DNA of 64,000 nt, taken from contig NZ_JAMXLE010000001.1 of assembly GCF_024055895.1 (NCBI RefSeq), positions 62,001 to 126,000 on the forward strand, read 5' to 3'. The number at the start of each line of letters is the position of its first letter. Within the stretch, counting starts at the first letter, position 1. Source of the stretch: Rhizobium sp. L1K21 (GTDB lineage: Bacteria; Pseudomonadota; Alphaproteobacteria; Rhizobiales; Rhizobiaceae). Of this stretch, positions 24,886-32,857 are shown in pieces. Made by a program: the position numbers and the translations under genes. Under the pieces are notes generated by a model, which saw only the letters and a program-made list of their open reading frames with translations, ran no database searches and was not told where the DNA came from.

Positions 24886-25437
24886 GCTCTGTTTGATGAC
24901 GGCCGCGCTTGTCGAATCGGGACCGAATTCCAGCACGTTATCAACATCCAGCAGTTCCTGAAGGCGGTTGCGCGCGCGATTGATGCGGCTTTTGATCGTA
25001 CCGATCTTGCAATCGCAAATCTCTGCGGCTTCTTCGTAGGAAAAACCGGAGGCGCAGACGAGGACGATCGCTTCGCGCTGGTCGTCCGGGATTTGAGCCA
25101 ATGCAGCCAGAAAATCCTGCATGTCCATTTGACCCAGCTGGTTGGGATGGACGGAGAGTTTGGAGGAATAGACCTCATCTGTATCTGCCACTTCCCGGCC
25201 GCGCTTGCGCAGCTGGGAGTAGAACTCGTTTCGCAAAATGGTGAACAGCCAAGCCTTGATGTTGGTGCCAAGTTCAAAGCTCTCCTGCTTCGACCATGCC
25301 TTCATCACGGTTTCCTGGACAAGATCGTCTGCCCGATCGTGCTGGCCGCAAAGCGAAACGGCAAAAGCGCGGAGACTGGGAAGGGCGCTCAAAAGCTGTT
25401 TTTTGAAATCAAAACTGTCGTGACTAGCGTCAGCCAT
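24874..25437 (-). CDS. ecfG: General stress ECF sigma factor EcfG
   Basis: A 187-residue ECF sigma factor. Region 2 reads ALPSLRAFAVSLCGQHDRADDLVQETVMKAW, and region 4 reads LPDDQREAIVLV-type DDQREAIVLVCASGFSYEEAAEICDCKIGTIKSRINRAR. It directs polymerase to GGAAC-N16-CGTT promoters, ten of which are visible in this window. It is released when phosphorylated PhyR captures NepR. ATG 25437 lies 1 bp after the nepR stop, so the pair is co-translated; a longer frame overlapping nepR is not used. Confidence 0.95.
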   Translation of the reverse strand: MADASHDSFDFKKQLLSALPSLRAFAVSLCGQHDRADDLVQETVMKAWSKQESFELGTNIKAWLFTILRNEFYSQLRKRGREVADTDEVYSSKLSVHPNQLGQMDMQDFLAALAQIPDDQREAIVLVCASGFSYEEAAEICDCKIGTIKSRINRARNRLQELLDVDNVLEFGPDSTSAAVIKQSFAS

Positions 25438-25438
25438 C

Positions 25439-25651
25439 TTAGTCTTCCCGCTGATTCTCGTTTGAATTCTGCGCTTTTTCGGCTTTATCGAGCTTATCGA
25501 GCAGGTGAACGAGCTTATCAGGAATGCCCTCGTTTTCGATTTCGCTGAAGAGGTCGCGAAGCCTCGTTGCAATTCCGTCGGTTGCGAAATCTGTTGTTGG
25601 TTCCGAGCTGCCTGCCAAAGGGGGGGTGTCTCGCTTCTGTCTATCTACCAT
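25439..25651 (-). CDS. nepR: Anti-sigma factor NepR
   Basis: A 70-residue protein with the NepR core ATRLRDLFSEIENEGIPDKLVHLLDKLDKAE, two helices that clamp the sigma factor. The N-terminus is disordered and charged. It is first in the nepR-ecfG operon, with an EcfG-type promoter upstream (autoregulation). The start at 25651 was chosen because a longer frame would run back toward the promoter. Confidence 0.93.
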   Translation of the reverse strand: MVDRQKRDTPPLAGSSEPTTDFATDGIATRLRDLFSEIENEGIPDKLVHLLDKLDKAEKAQNSNENQRED

Positions 25652-25683
25652 TATAACCACGGATTTTGTTGAATTAGATCTGT

Positions 25684-25708
25684 AACGTGCCAAGGGATGC
25701 AAAGTTCC
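25684..25708 (-). promoter_or_regulatory. Sigma-EcfG promoter of nepR-ecfG
   Basis: On the minus strand GGAAC (25708-25704), 16-bp spacer, CGTT (25687-25684), 33 bp before the nepR start. Confidence 0.8.
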
Positions 25709-25780
25709 GGGTGGGCCGTCGAAATTTTAGCGGAAAACACAGTGGGTTCAACGGGGCTTATTTGTTTTTGGACCACCTTG

Positions 25781-25805
25781 GGAACCATCACGAATGACAA
25801 GCGTT
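25781..25805 (+). promoter_or_regulatory. Sigma-EcfG promoter of the DUF1328 gene
   Basis: GGAAC (25781-25785), 16-bp spacer, CGTT (25802-25805), about 30 bp before ATG 25835. Confidence 0.8.
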
Positions 25806-25834
25806 AAATGGGCATCATCAAGAGGAGAATTCCA

Positions 25835-26005
25835 ATGCTCTATTATGCTCTCGTTTTTCTGGTCGTGGCACTGATTGCCGGTGCGCTTGGCTTTGGCGGA
25901 ATCGCTGGCGCGTCCGTTGGCATCGCAAAGATCCTTTTCTTTGTGTTCCTGGTGCTGTTTATCATTTCCCTGGTGTTCGGGGGCATCAACCGTCGTCGCC
26001 TTTAA
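25835..26005 (+). CDS. DUF1328-family small membrane protein (YtjA type)
   Basis: A 56-residue protein with two membrane helices and the DUF1328 pattern [45 protein letters not shown]. The function is unknown; family members are common in stress regulons. An EcfG-type promoter and an AGGAGA ribosome site (25821-25827) precede it, and a strong terminator follows. Confidence 0.9.
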   Translation: MLYYALVFLVVALIAGALGFGGIAGASVGIAKILFFVFLVLFIISLVFGGINRRRL

Positions 26006-26030
26006 GTTCGGCAGAAGAGATTCATCGTTC

Positions 26031-26058
26031 AAACCCGGTCCTTGTGGCCGGGTTTTTT
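26031..26058 (+). terminator. Rho-independent terminator of the DUF1328 gene
   Basis: AAACCCGG (26031-26038), 9-base loop, CCGGGTTT (26048-26055), with a T6 run at 26053-26058. Confidence 0.85.
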
Positions 26059-26103
26059 GCATTCATGGCCACGATCCCCTTGCGTTTTTCAATTCACAAC
26101 AAG

Positions 26104-26136
26104 AACAGGCGTGGCCTCAGACCACGCCTGTTTTTT
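26104..26136. terminator. Second strong hairpin terminator
   Basis: AACAGGCGTGG (26104-26114), 7-base loop, CCACGCCTGTT (26122-26132), then T6. It points rightward but also lies just past the stop of the leftward gene at 26155-26328, so it may serve both strands. Confidence 0.8.
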
Positions 26137-26154
26137 ATCTTTATGCGGCAAAAA

Positions 26155-26328
26155 TCAGCCCCAGACCATCACACCGGCGGCAATCAAGGCGAGGACGACA
26201 AGCACGCCCACCATCAGCTGAATGGTGAATCTCGACCATAGCGGCGGGACCATGGATTCCAGGTCTTCATCCGTTTGTGTCTTTTGCTCAAACTGCCTGA
26301 TTTGCATATCTTTTTTGCGCATGTTCAT
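26155..26328 (-). CDS. Small single-pass membrane protein, unknown function
   Basis: A 57-residue protein with a charged N-terminal half (MNMRKKDMQIRQFEQKTQTDEDLES) and one C-terminal membrane helix (FTIQLMVGVLVVLALIAAGVMVW). GAGGAGG before ATG 26328 is a strong ribosome site and decides the start over an upstream in-frame ATG. No family recognised. It lies between EcfG-controlled genes and may share the transcript of the 99-residue gene upstream. Confidence 0.7.
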   Translation of the reverse strand: MNMRKKDMQIRQFEQKTQTDEDLESMVPPLWSRFTIQLMVGVLVVLALIAAGVMVWG

Positions 26329-26361
26329 CTCAACCTCCTCTTTTTCAGGGGATTGCACTGC

Positions 26362-26661
26362 TTACTTCGAGAATCCGAGGCGTGTAGCGTTATTGATTGC
26401 GCTGACGGGTGTACCAGCGTTCAAATCGAAGCCTGCAGCCATGTTGATCGGTTTGCGGTCCTTGAGCAGCTTTGCGTCGAATGGATTGCAGTTTCCATAA
26501 ACATCCAGCCCCATGTCTGTTGCATAGCGGATTTCCTGGGGACGTTCACTCTCGCACTGTGCCATGCTTTGATACGACACCACGCGAAGTGGCTCACTCA
26601 TGCAATGGTCGGTGTTTGCGGGGCAAACGACGAGAACAAGAATGGCTGCAATATTGCTCAT
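26362..26661 (-). CDS. Small cysteine-containing exported protein, unknown function
   Basis: A 99-residue protein. A short hydrophobic start (MSNIAAILVLVVC) may be a signal sequence. Four cysteines (13, 20, 36, 58) are spaced as if for two disulfides, and a SEPLRVVSYQSMAQC segment stands out. No family recognised. A perfect EcfG-type promoter ends 29 bp upstream, so stress-induced expression is likely. Confidence 0.7.
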   Translation of the reverse strand: MSNIAAILVLVVCPANTDHCMSEPLRVVSYQSMAQCESERPQEIRYATDMGLDVYGNCNPFDAKLLKDRKPINMAAGFDLNAGTPVSAINNATRLGFSK

Positions 26662-26689
26662 GACCGCCTCCGGCTGTTAATGAAAGATT

Positions 26690-26714
26690 AACGGCCACGG
26701 TTATGTTTTGTTCC
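26690..26714 (-). promoter_or_regulatory. Sigma-EcfG promoter of the 99-residue gene
   Basis: On the minus strand GGAAC (26714-26710), 16-bp spacer, CGTT (26693-26690). It overlaps the end of the zinc peptidase gene. Confidence 0.78.
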
Positions 26715-27714
26715 TCTTGCTGTTGGTTGCGACCAGGTCATGCATGAAGTCGAGCTTGTCGATGACCGGCGGCGAGAAGATGAAGGGATAAAGGTCCGGC
26801 TGCCCTACGCTGCGGTTGATGGCGTTGACGGCCAGCGAAAGCTCCGTCCATGCCTCGACCATCATTTGTGTATCGCCGGATTCGTAGGCGTTGAACGGGT
26901 CTGGCCCATTCGTCGGCCAGAGGCCGTAACAAAGAGCCGTTTCCAATCCATCGACAATGTGAAGGTAATGCGCCCAGGTTTCAGCGAAGTCTTCCCAGGC
27001 ATGGCTGGATGCATAGGCGCTGATATATTGCGCGCTCCAATCCGGTGGCGGACCACTGTCATAATATCGTTGCAGCGCTTCAGCGTAGTCCTCACGCGCG
27101 TCGCCGAATGTCTTGCGAGCCGCATTGTCACCGTCGGCCCCCAAGATGAAAAGGTTCCAGTAGTAGTGGCCGGACTCATGGCGGAAATGGCCGATCAGGG
27201 TGCGGAAATTTTCGCCCAGCGCTTCGCGCCTTGCCTCCCGTTCGGGGTCGTCAGCTTCATCTATGTTGATGGTGATCAGGCCGTTGTCATGGCCGGTCAT
27301 GATGTCGCCTTCGGGACCATCATTGGAGAGCAACTGAAAGGCAAGGCCGTGTTCGGGATCTTCGGTTCGCGTGATAATCGGCAGGCCGAGCCGCATCAGA
27401 CCGTAAAGAAAGTAGCGCTTCGCAGCTTCAAGCTTTTGCCATTTATCCACCTTGTCCGGGTCGGCAAGGTTCGGAATCTTGAGATTCAGCCGGCATGCCT
27501 GGCAAAACTCATCTTCGTCGGTCTCCGGCACGAGCCAGTTGCATATCGCGATTTCGCGGTTGGCACAGAGCTTGTGGTTTGCTGGCGGTGTTTCGCGATA
27601 GGATACCATCTCGAAGCTCGCCGGATCATAAGACAATGACGCACCGCACGCGGTGCAGACCGTGTTGTCGTAGTGGACGGGCTGGCCGCACTCAGTGCAT
27701 TGAAATATTTTCAT
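26701..27714 (-). CDS. Zinc-ribbon putative zinc metallopeptidase (COG4307/DUF2248 type)
   Basis: A 337-residue protein. The N-terminus has zinc-ribbon cysteines at 6, 9, 20 and 23 and further Cys at 50, 58, 71 and 74. A HEXXH site (H179-E180-S-G-H183 in GHFRHESGHYYW) is followed by WEDFAETWAHYLHI, where the Glu could be the third ligand. The protein has no signal peptide, so it acts in the cytoplasm. The substrate is unknown. It starts 4 bp after the AI-2E-like transporter stop and shares its EcfG-type promoter. Confidence 0.82.
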   Translation of the reverse strand: MKIFQCTECGQPVHYDNTVCTACGASLSYDPASFEMVSYRETPPANHKLCANREIAICNWLVPETDEDEFCQACRLNLKIPNLADPDKVDKWQKLEAAKRYFLYGLMRLGLPIITRTEDPEHGLAFQLLSNDGPEGDIMTGHDNGLITINIDEADDPEREARREALGENFRTLIGHFRHESGHYYWNLFILGADGDNAARKTFGDAREDYAEALQRYYDSGPPPDWSAQYISAYASSHAWEDFAETWAHYLHIVDGLETALCYGLWPTNGPDPFNAYESGDTQMMVEAWTELSLAVNAINRSVGQPDLYPFIFSPPVIDKLDFMHDLVATNSKRNKT

Positions 27715-27718
27715 GGGA

Positions 27719-28801
27719 TTAACTGAGGTCCTCTCTCATGGACAAGGCGAGATGGGGGATGATGTTACGCAAAATGGCAGACAGGATCAAAAGGGAGGGG
27801 ACCGCGATGAAACCGCCGATCGGCCCCCACAACCAGAGCCAAAAGGTCAGCGAGAGAAAGATCAGGAACGGGTTGATTGTGGCGGTTGACCCTAAAAGTC
27901 TGGGCGTCACCAATTGCGATTCGATAAAGTTGAGGCCGAGATAGAGCGCCGGCGGGAGAAGCGTGTCGAAAAGGTTCTGATGTGTCGCCAGACTGATTAG
28001 CGTCAGGATCAATGTCATGAGAGCCGGTCCGACATAGACGGCGTAGTTGAGAAAAGCTGCCAACATCCCCCACAGAAGGGGGGTGGGCATGTTTATCAAC
28101 CACATGACAAGTGCGACGCAAAGGCCAAGGCCAAGATTGATAATGGAGATAACGAACAGATAGCGGGACATCAGCTGCTCAACATCGCGAAATATCCGTG
28201 CGGTGCGCCAACGCAGCGGCCTTGTGACGCAAAGGGTGAGGACAGTTGCGCGAAAACTCTCGCGTGTCGCCAGAAAAAAATACAAACTAACCAGGAAAAG
28301 CAGGATCTGCGCGGCATATTGCGGGGCCAGCGTGATGACGGTTTCGACGCCGCTGTTTTCGTCAACGGTGACACGCATGCCATCGGCAGTTCCAACGCCC
28401 TTACTGACCTGGGCAACCACTTCGTTGACAGATTCAATTGTTGCCCGCCAATCGTTCAGGCGCAGCTGCAGCGCTTGCCAGATTTGAGGGGCCTGATCGA
28501 CCCAGGTCGAAATGGGGAGCGCAAAGGCCGTCAGTGTTGCCATAATCAGCAGCAGAAAGAGAATGACGGCAACGCCGGCGGAAAGCCACGGTGATATTCC
28601 GCTACGTTCCAGGAACTGTGCGGCGGGTAGAACCATCAGGCCCATGATGATCCCGAGCGAAAGTGGCGCCAGCACCACTTGTGCCTGGTCGAGCGCTGCT
28701 ATCCACAACAGCAATGCAATGCAAATGGCCGCGACGCGCGAGCACATGCGCAGCATGCTTTCAAGTTCGATACGTCTGTAGAAATGGCTCCTGCCATCCA
28801 T
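27719..28801 (-). CDS. AI-2E transporter-family (PerM) membrane protein
   Basis: A 360-residue integral membrane protein with about 7-8 helices. It shows the family's C-terminal signature: INMPTPLLWGMLAAFLNYAVYVGP...NFIESQLVTPRLLG...INPFLIFLSLTFWLWLWGPIGGFIAVP. Members export signals or exchange ions; no substrate can be assigned. ATG 28801 was chosen with AGGAG upstream. An EcfG-type promoter with a CATT -10 lies directly before it. Confidence 0.88.
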   Translation of the reverse strand: MDGRSHFYRRIELESMLRMCSRVAAICIALLLWIAALDQAQVVLAPLSLGIIMGLMVLPAAQFLERSGISPWLSAGVAVILFLLLIMATLTAFALPISTWVDQAPQIWQALQLRLNDWRATIESVNEVVAQVSKGVGTADGMRVTVDENSGVETVITLAPQYAAQILLFLVSLYFFLATRESFRATVLTLCVTRPLRWRTARIFRDVEQLMSRYLFVISIINLGLGLCVALVMWLINMPTPLLWGMLAAFLNYAVYVGPALMTLILTLISLATHQNLFDTLLPPALYLGLNFIESQLVTPRLLGSTATINPFLIFLSLTFWLWLWGPIGGFIAVPSLLILSAILRNIIPHLALSMREDLS

Positions 28802-28825
28802 GCCCCGCACTCCTGTTCAACCTAG

Positions 28826-28850
28826 AATGCGCAGAAGAGCGGTTTGTTCC
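28826..28850 (-). promoter_or_regulatory. Candidate sigma-EcfG promoter (CATT variant) of the AI-2E-like gene
   Basis: On the minus strand GGAAC (28850-28846), 16-bp spacer, CATT (28829-28826). The spacing is exact and the -10 differs by one base from CGTT. Confidence 0.6.
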
Positions 28851-28866
28851 GCTGAAGACACGTCGG

Positions 28867-29856
28867 TCAGTCGGTGATGCCCACCGGAAATGTCAGGACG
28901 TAGCGCGCGTTCTGGTCCAAATCCAGCTTTGCTGTACCTGCAATGGAGGTGGGCACGACCTTTTCAAGGATGATGGCGCCAAACCGGCTTTCGCCGGAAT
29001 TTTCATCCGGCAGGGCAGCCTTGGCGAAGTCCTCTTGCCAGATGATTTCCCACTTCATGATTCCGTTCTCTTCGACCTGGCTGCAATTGACAATCACCTT
29101 GCCCGGGCCTTTGGAGAGGTCGTGGTGGGCCACGGCGTTGGCGGCAAGTTCGTGGAAGGCCAGCCCGATATTGATCGCCGTATTCGGCGGAAGAAGCGCG
29201 TTCGTGCCAGTCGTCTCGAAGGTCAAGGAATGCGTTCTGGTAAATCGCTCGGTCTGTGTTGCCACCAGATCATAAAAATGCACACCCCGCCAATCGGTGT
29301 CGGTGATCAGGTCCTGCGATTTCGACAGTGCCTGGATACGGCCACGAAACTTAATGAGGAACTCGTCAAGAGAGACGCAGTAGCGTGCGGTTTGCGATGC
29401 AAGCCCTTGAACGATTGCCAGCATGTTCTTGGAGCGATGGCTGACTTCGAGCAAAAGGGTCTGAAGCAAGATTTCGCGCTGGCGCTCTTCCGTCTTGTCG
29501 GCGACAGAGAGTATGAAATACAGGCCCTGGTCGGGAATGTACAACCGCCGGCATTTGAACTGGAAAATGCACCCGTCGTCGAATTCATACTCGATAAGGC
29601 CTTGGTCTCCGGCTTTCTGCAGCCCTTGACGCATGCTTTTCAGCTGCTGGGCCAGATCGTTTCCGAAAATCACTTCATCCGAAGGGCTTTGGCCTATATT
29701 GCCGCGCCACCTTTCCGGCAGACCTGTTATGCATATGGCGCGCTCTTTGTCGTCGTAGAGAATGTAGGATGCGCCCATGTCGATAAGCGCATGGATAAAG
29801 AAATCCCGTGCGAGGGAATCAATTCTTTCAGGATCTACCCATGAAAGCCGGTGCAC
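28867..29856 (-). CDS. HWE-family sensor histidine kinase downstream of phyR (PhyK-like)
   Basis: A 329-residue soluble kinase. The N-terminal ~125 residues form a PAS-like sensor (ASYILYDDKERAI...FKCRRLYIPDQGLYFILSVADKTEERQ). H140 in LLLEVSHRSKNMLAIVQGLA is the HWE phospho-site, and the ATPase domain has FHELAANAVAHH and RFGAIILEKVV in place of the usual G2 box. HWE kinases phosphorylate PhyR in this order. It starts 35 bp after the phyR stop, so the two are co-transcribed. Confidence 0.87.
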   Translation of the reverse strand: MHRLSWVDPERIDSLARDFFIHALIDMGASYILYDDKERAICITGLPERWRGNIGQSPSDEVIFGNDLAQQLKSMRQGLQKAGDQGLIEYEFDDGCIFQFKCRRLYIPDQGLYFILSVADKTEERQREILLQTLLLEVSHRSKNMLAIVQGLASQTARYCVSLDEFLIKFRGRIQALSKSQDLITDTDWRGVHFYDLVATQTERFTRTHSLTFETTGTNALLPPNTAINIGLAFHELAANAVAHHDLSKGPGKVIVNCSQVEENGIMKWEIIWQEDFAKAALPDENSGESRFGAIILEKVVPTSIAGTAKLDLDQNARYVLTFPVGITD

Positions 29857-29891
29857 TGGATTCTCTCTCCTGGCGCCCTACCGAAAATCGG

Positions 29892-30686
29892 TCAGGCTGC
29901 CTCTACGCGCCGCTCATTGAAGAAAAGCGCCTGGCTGATCAGAGCTTTCACCATGTCGGGATTGAAGGGTTTGGTCACCAGGAACGCTGGCTCAGGACGT
30001 TCGCCGGTGAGCAGACGTTCGGGAAATGCGGTAATGAAGATCACCGGAACGTCATCCGTCGTCAGAATTTCGTTGACGGCGTCAATACCCGAACTGCCAT
30101 CTGCCAGCTGAATGTCGGCCAGGATCATCTTCGGCGCCGTTTCGTTGAAAAGCTTGACTGCTTCAGAATGGGTCCGGGCGACGCCCGTCACCTTGTGACC
30201 CAGGTCCTCGACCATTTGCTCGATGTCGAGCGCGATCAGCGGCTCATCCTCGATGATCATGATATCCGTCGTGACCTGTCCGGAAATCTGGCGTGCAGCC
30301 TCTTCGATCAGTTTTGAGAAGTTTTGCGCAGACGTATCCAGGATTTCAGCGGCCTCTTCAGCGGAAAAGGATTCAACGGCGACGAGCAGGAAGGCCACGC
30401 GCTCCTTCTTGGGAAGCTCACTCAGGCGCTCAGCGGCGCGGCGCTCCCATGCGAATGGTGAATTGATTTCACCAATATCGATGTCCAGTTTGTCGAAGAT
30501 GGATACAAAGAGCTTGTAAACCGCGACACGGTCAGAGCTTGCTTTCGGAAAGAGCGAAAGGTCTTCGATCAAAGCCTCAAGCATTGTTTCTACATAGGCA
30601 TCACCTGATATCTGAGATCCGGTGATGGAACGAGCAAATCGCCTCAAATAGGGAAGGTGTGCTGCGATGCGCGCTGTCACTGACAT
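29892..30686 (-). CDS. phyR: Anti-anti-sigma response regulator PhyR
   Basis: A 264-residue protein: an N-terminal sigma-like domain (1-130, ALIEDLSLF...FSAEEAAEILDTS) and a C-terminal receiver (from about 140) with the acidic pair in IIEDEP, D191 (ILADIQLADG) and K239 (VTKPF). When D191 is phosphorylated the sigma-like domain opens and binds NepR, freeing EcfG. Gene order phyR then kinase, with nepR-ecfG 5 kb away on the same strand, is a rearranged form of the usual compact locus. Confidence 0.95.
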   Translation of the reverse strand: MSVTARIAAHLPYLRRFARSITGSQISGDAYVETMLEALIEDLSLFPKASSDRVAVYKLFVSIFDKLDIDIGEINSPFAWERRAAERLSELPKKERVAFLLVAVESFSAEEAAEILDTSAQNFSKLIEEAARQISGQVTTDIMIIEDEPLIALDIEQMVEDLGHKVTGVARTHSEAVKLFNETAPKMILADIQLADGSSGIDAVNEILTTDDVPVIFITAFPERLLTGERPEPAFLVTKPFNPDMVKALISQALFFNERRVEAA

Positions 30687-30914
30687 GTTTTGATTTCTCC
30701 GCTCTGATTTTTTAGGGAAGATGCGCCTTTTCCGGCGCCTTCGCTTTGTACATGAAACGTTGACCGTTTAGATGGCTCTTCGTTGGTTTCACTCATATCC
30801 GCTCATATGGTGGGGCAACCAGCAAATGGAAAGACGTTAAGCTGATCTGTTTGTTTTATTATTTAAATGACATTTTCTCCAACCCTTTATGACCCCTGAC
30901 ACGTGCGAACGTTA

Positions 30915-30939
30915 AATGCGCGACGACAGGAAAAGTTCC
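30915..30939 (-). promoter_or_regulatory. Candidate sigma-EcfG promoter (CATT variant) of phyR
   Basis: On the minus strand GGAAC (30939-30935), 16-bp spacer, CATT (30918-30915). It would make phyR-kinase part of its own regulon. Confidence 0.6.
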
Positions 30940-30966
30940 CTATCGGTACGGATTTATTTCAAAGAC

Positions 30967-30994
30967 AAAAAGGCCGCTCGATATGCGAGCGGCC
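30967..30994 (-). terminator. Terminator of the 84-residue gene
   Basis: On the minus strand GGCCGCTCG (30994-30986), 5-base loop, CGAGCGGCC (30980-30972), then U5 (30971-30967). Confidence 0.85.
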
Positions 30995-31016
30995 AGTGCT
31001 GATTTCAGACAGTTTC

Positions 31017-31271
31017 TTAAAGTGTCGCGGCAGAATGCGAATCCTTCTTGGCGGGCGATTCGGCGTTGAGTTCCTGAAGCGCCTTCTCGGCATGTCTGAG
31101 AGCCTCATTCAAGCCGTCATCATCGACCATCATGCTTTCGCTGGCGGTGCGCTGTTCAGCGCGGGCATATTCGTAAATTTCCTCGATCGCCTTTATCTTC
31201 TCCGCGCGGCTCTTGTCCTCATCCTGCATGAGTTCATTGATTTGAGCTGTCAATCTGCTTTCGGGCTTCAT
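31017..31271 (-). CDS. Small helical hypothetical protein
   Basis: An 84-residue, highly charged, helical protein (MKPESRLTAQINELMQDEDKSRAEKIKAIEEIYEYARAEQRTASE). AAGGAGA before ATG 31271 fixes the start. No family recognised. It lies directly after dps and its terminator, so it may be reached by read-through in stress. Probably cytoplasmic. Confidence 0.7.
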   Translation of the reverse strand: MKPESRLTAQINELMQDEDKSRAEKIKAIEEIYEYARAEQRTASESMMVDDDGLNEALRHAEKALQELNAESPAKKDSHSAATL

Positions 31272-31292
31272 TATCTTTCTCCTTTCCCTTGC

Positions 31293-31324
31293 AAAAATCG
31301 CCGACGGCCCAATTGGCCATCGGC
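31293..31324 (-). terminator. Terminator of dps
   Basis: On the minus strand GCCGATGGCC (31324-31315), 5-base loop, GGCCGTCGGC (31309-31300) with one mismatch, followed by a U5 run (31297-31293). Confidence 0.75.
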
Positions 31325-31333
31325 GGCTTTGCA

Positions 31334-31846
31334 TTATTGAGAGAGAATGGCGCGCAACATCCACAGCGCCTTCTCGTGGAAGGTCAAACGTGCGGTCAGC
31401 ATATCTTCCGTCACAAGGTCGCCGGCGTCGCCTGCCTTGCCGCCCGTCTTGCGCATCAATTTGACAGCCGCTTCGTGATCGGCGATCAGATCGGCAATCA
31501 TCTCGTTTGCCGTATCATGGTCCGTTTCGCCCTTTTTCGGTGTCAGGTTGCTGGTGTCGCCCATGCTGACGGGCGCAAGATGACCAAGGGCACGAATTCG
31601 CTCGGCGATGATGTCAGCCGAGGCAAACAGAGCCTCGTAATGCTCTTCAGTCAATTCGTGGAGCGGTTTGAAAAGCGGACCGACCACATTCCAGTGGTAA
31701 ATGTGACTTTTGATGGTCAGCCGATAGGTGCCGGCCAGGATTTCGGTCAACGACTTGGAAATTTCTGCCCGATAGGTACCGGAAAGTCCGATATCGATAT
31801 CTTCCTCATGGGAGTGCGCTTTGAGAGCTTTGACTGTGTTGGCCAT
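31334..31846 (-). CDS. dps: Dps-family ferritin-like DNA protection protein
   Basis: A 170-residue protein of the expected length. Inter-subunit ferroxidase ligands are visible in KSHIYHWNVVG and HELTEEHYEALFASADIIAERIRALG. Dps dodecamers oxidise ferrous iron with peroxide and shield DNA. Its setting among EcfG-controlled genes fits stress induction, although no EcfG promoter is seen directly before it. It may be transcribed from the DUF883 promoter upstream. Confidence 0.93.
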   Translation of the reverse strand: MANTVKALKAHSHEEDIDIGLSGTYRAEISKSLTEILAGTYRLTIKSHIYHWNVVGPLFKPLHELTEEHYEALFASADIIAERIRALGHLAPVSMGDTSNLTPKKGETDHDTANEMIADLIADHEAAVKLMRKTGGKAGDAGDLVTEDMLTARLTFHEKALWMLRAILSQ

Positions 31847-31893
31847 CTTCTTCTCCTGTTTGTTTTTAAATCAAGTGGGTTTTTCCGGGCGCC

Positions 31894-32334
31894 TTACCGT
31901 CTTTGGGCTCTCGTCAAGAGATAGCTCAGACCGGTCACCACGCTCACAGCAGCAATCGGGTTTTTGCGAACAAGCAAAGGAAGTGCCGTCACGGCCAATT
32001 GGGCGATCTGCGCTTCAGTCTGGGCGATCTTCGCTTCGGCCGTCAGAGCCTGTCGCTGTGCTTCTCTCAGGCGCTGGCGTTTGCGTATTGATTGATAGGA
32101 CCAGTTCAGCGCCAGAACCAACGGTACGAGCGCGATGGATGCGCACGCAATCAGGAGGCAAGCGCCGACAGGACCGTAAAGGGGCACGAGGGCGTACCAG
32201 GCAGCAAATATCAGGGTGATATAAGCTGTGCTCAGAAGCACAGCAATGCAGGCCGCGACAGCAACGCCACCGACGACCTTTTCCTTCCGCGGCAATACGG
32301 TTCCAGCCAGAAAGTCCACGAGGCTGTTACTCAT
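31894..32334 (-). CDS. Membrane protein, phage-holin-superfamily/DUF1469-like
   Basis: A 146-residue protein with two membrane helices (VVGGVAVAACIAVLLSTAYITLIFAAWYALVPLYGPVGACLLIACASIALVPLVLAL), a charged coiled-coil segment and a C-terminal hydrophobic stretch (KNPIAAVSVVTGLSYLLTRAQ) resembling the tail of DUF883 proteins. Such proteins sit beside DUF883 genes in many proteobacteria. The start at 32334 is 13 bp after the DUF883 stop, so the two form an operon. Confidence 0.7.
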   Translation of the reverse strand: MSNSLVDFLAGTVLPRKEKVVGGVAVAACIAVLLSTAYITLIFAAWYALVPLYGPVGACLLIACASIALVPLVLALNWSYQSIRKRQRLREAQRQALTAEAKIAQTEAQIAQLAVTALPLLVRKNPIAAVSVVTGLSYLLTRAQRR

Positions 32335-32347
32335 TGTCCGCACCTTC

Positions 32348-32683
32348 TCAGCGCTTCGTTACCATGGCCAACAGGAAGCCTACACCTGCCGCTATTCCAA
32401 CGGCTGCCAGTGGGTTCGTGCGAATCTGATCCTCAAAATCGGTTTCTGCAGCACTGAGGGTTTTGGACGCCCGGTTGATCGTGCTGACCGATCTGGTTTT
32501 CAACTCGTCGGCAATATCGGACGCCTGAGCGCGCGCGTTGCTCACCTTGCCCGAGCCGAAATCGGAAACCACACTTGTCAGCGCCTTCATTTCCTCGCTC
32601 AGTTTCGCGAGCTGCTCTTCGATATCAGCCATCTGCGCATGATTATTCGAGCCGTTGTTCTTCGTTGCAGAGGTCGTAGCCAT
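32348..32683 (-). CDS. DUF883 (ElaB/YqjD)-family ribosome/membrane-associated protein
   Basis: A 111-residue protein with a long helical domain and the family's C-terminal signature RTNPLAAVGIAAGVGFLLAMVTKR, a tail-anchor helix. E. coli YqjD and ElaB bind ribosomes at the inner membrane in stationary phase. AAGGAGA before ATG 32683 decides the start. An EcfG-type promoter (N17 spacer, CATT) lies upstream. Confidence 0.85.
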   Translation of the reverse strand: MATTSATKNNGSNNHAQMADIEEQLAKLSEEMKALTSVVSDFGSGKVSNARAQASDIADELKTRSVSTINRASKTLSAAETDFEDQIRTNPLAAVGIAAGVGFLLAMVTKR

Positions 32684-32732
32684 GACAATCTCCTTTTCGT
32701 GTTTCGTTTCGGTGGACATTATTCATCCTCTA

Positions 32733-32758
32733 AATGCTGGGCCCGGCCGATTTGTTCC
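32733..32758 (-). promoter_or_regulatory. Candidate sigma-EcfG promoter (variant) of the DUF883 operon
   Basis: On the minus strand GGAAC (32758-32754), 17-bp spacer, CATT (32736-32733). It is the weakest of the set in spacing and -10. It is divergent from the csbD promoter. Confidence 0.45.
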
Positions 32759-32857
32759 GAGCTTTGTTAGAATTCTTGCTGCTCGGCTTTTCTATTAGGG
32801 TCTTGTGCGGGTGCGCGCCGGGGCTGCAAGCTCGGATCAAAAAAGATGGAGCGGTGT

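Larger units (their letters stand above)
30687..31016. other. 330-bp intergenic region upstream of phyR
   Basis: It holds the phyR EcfG-type promoter (30915-30939), implying a leader of about 220 bases, and the terminator of the upstream small gene (30967-30994). A GGCGCC-rich stretch near 30730-30745 may fold in the leader. No coding sequence seen. Confidence 0.5.
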
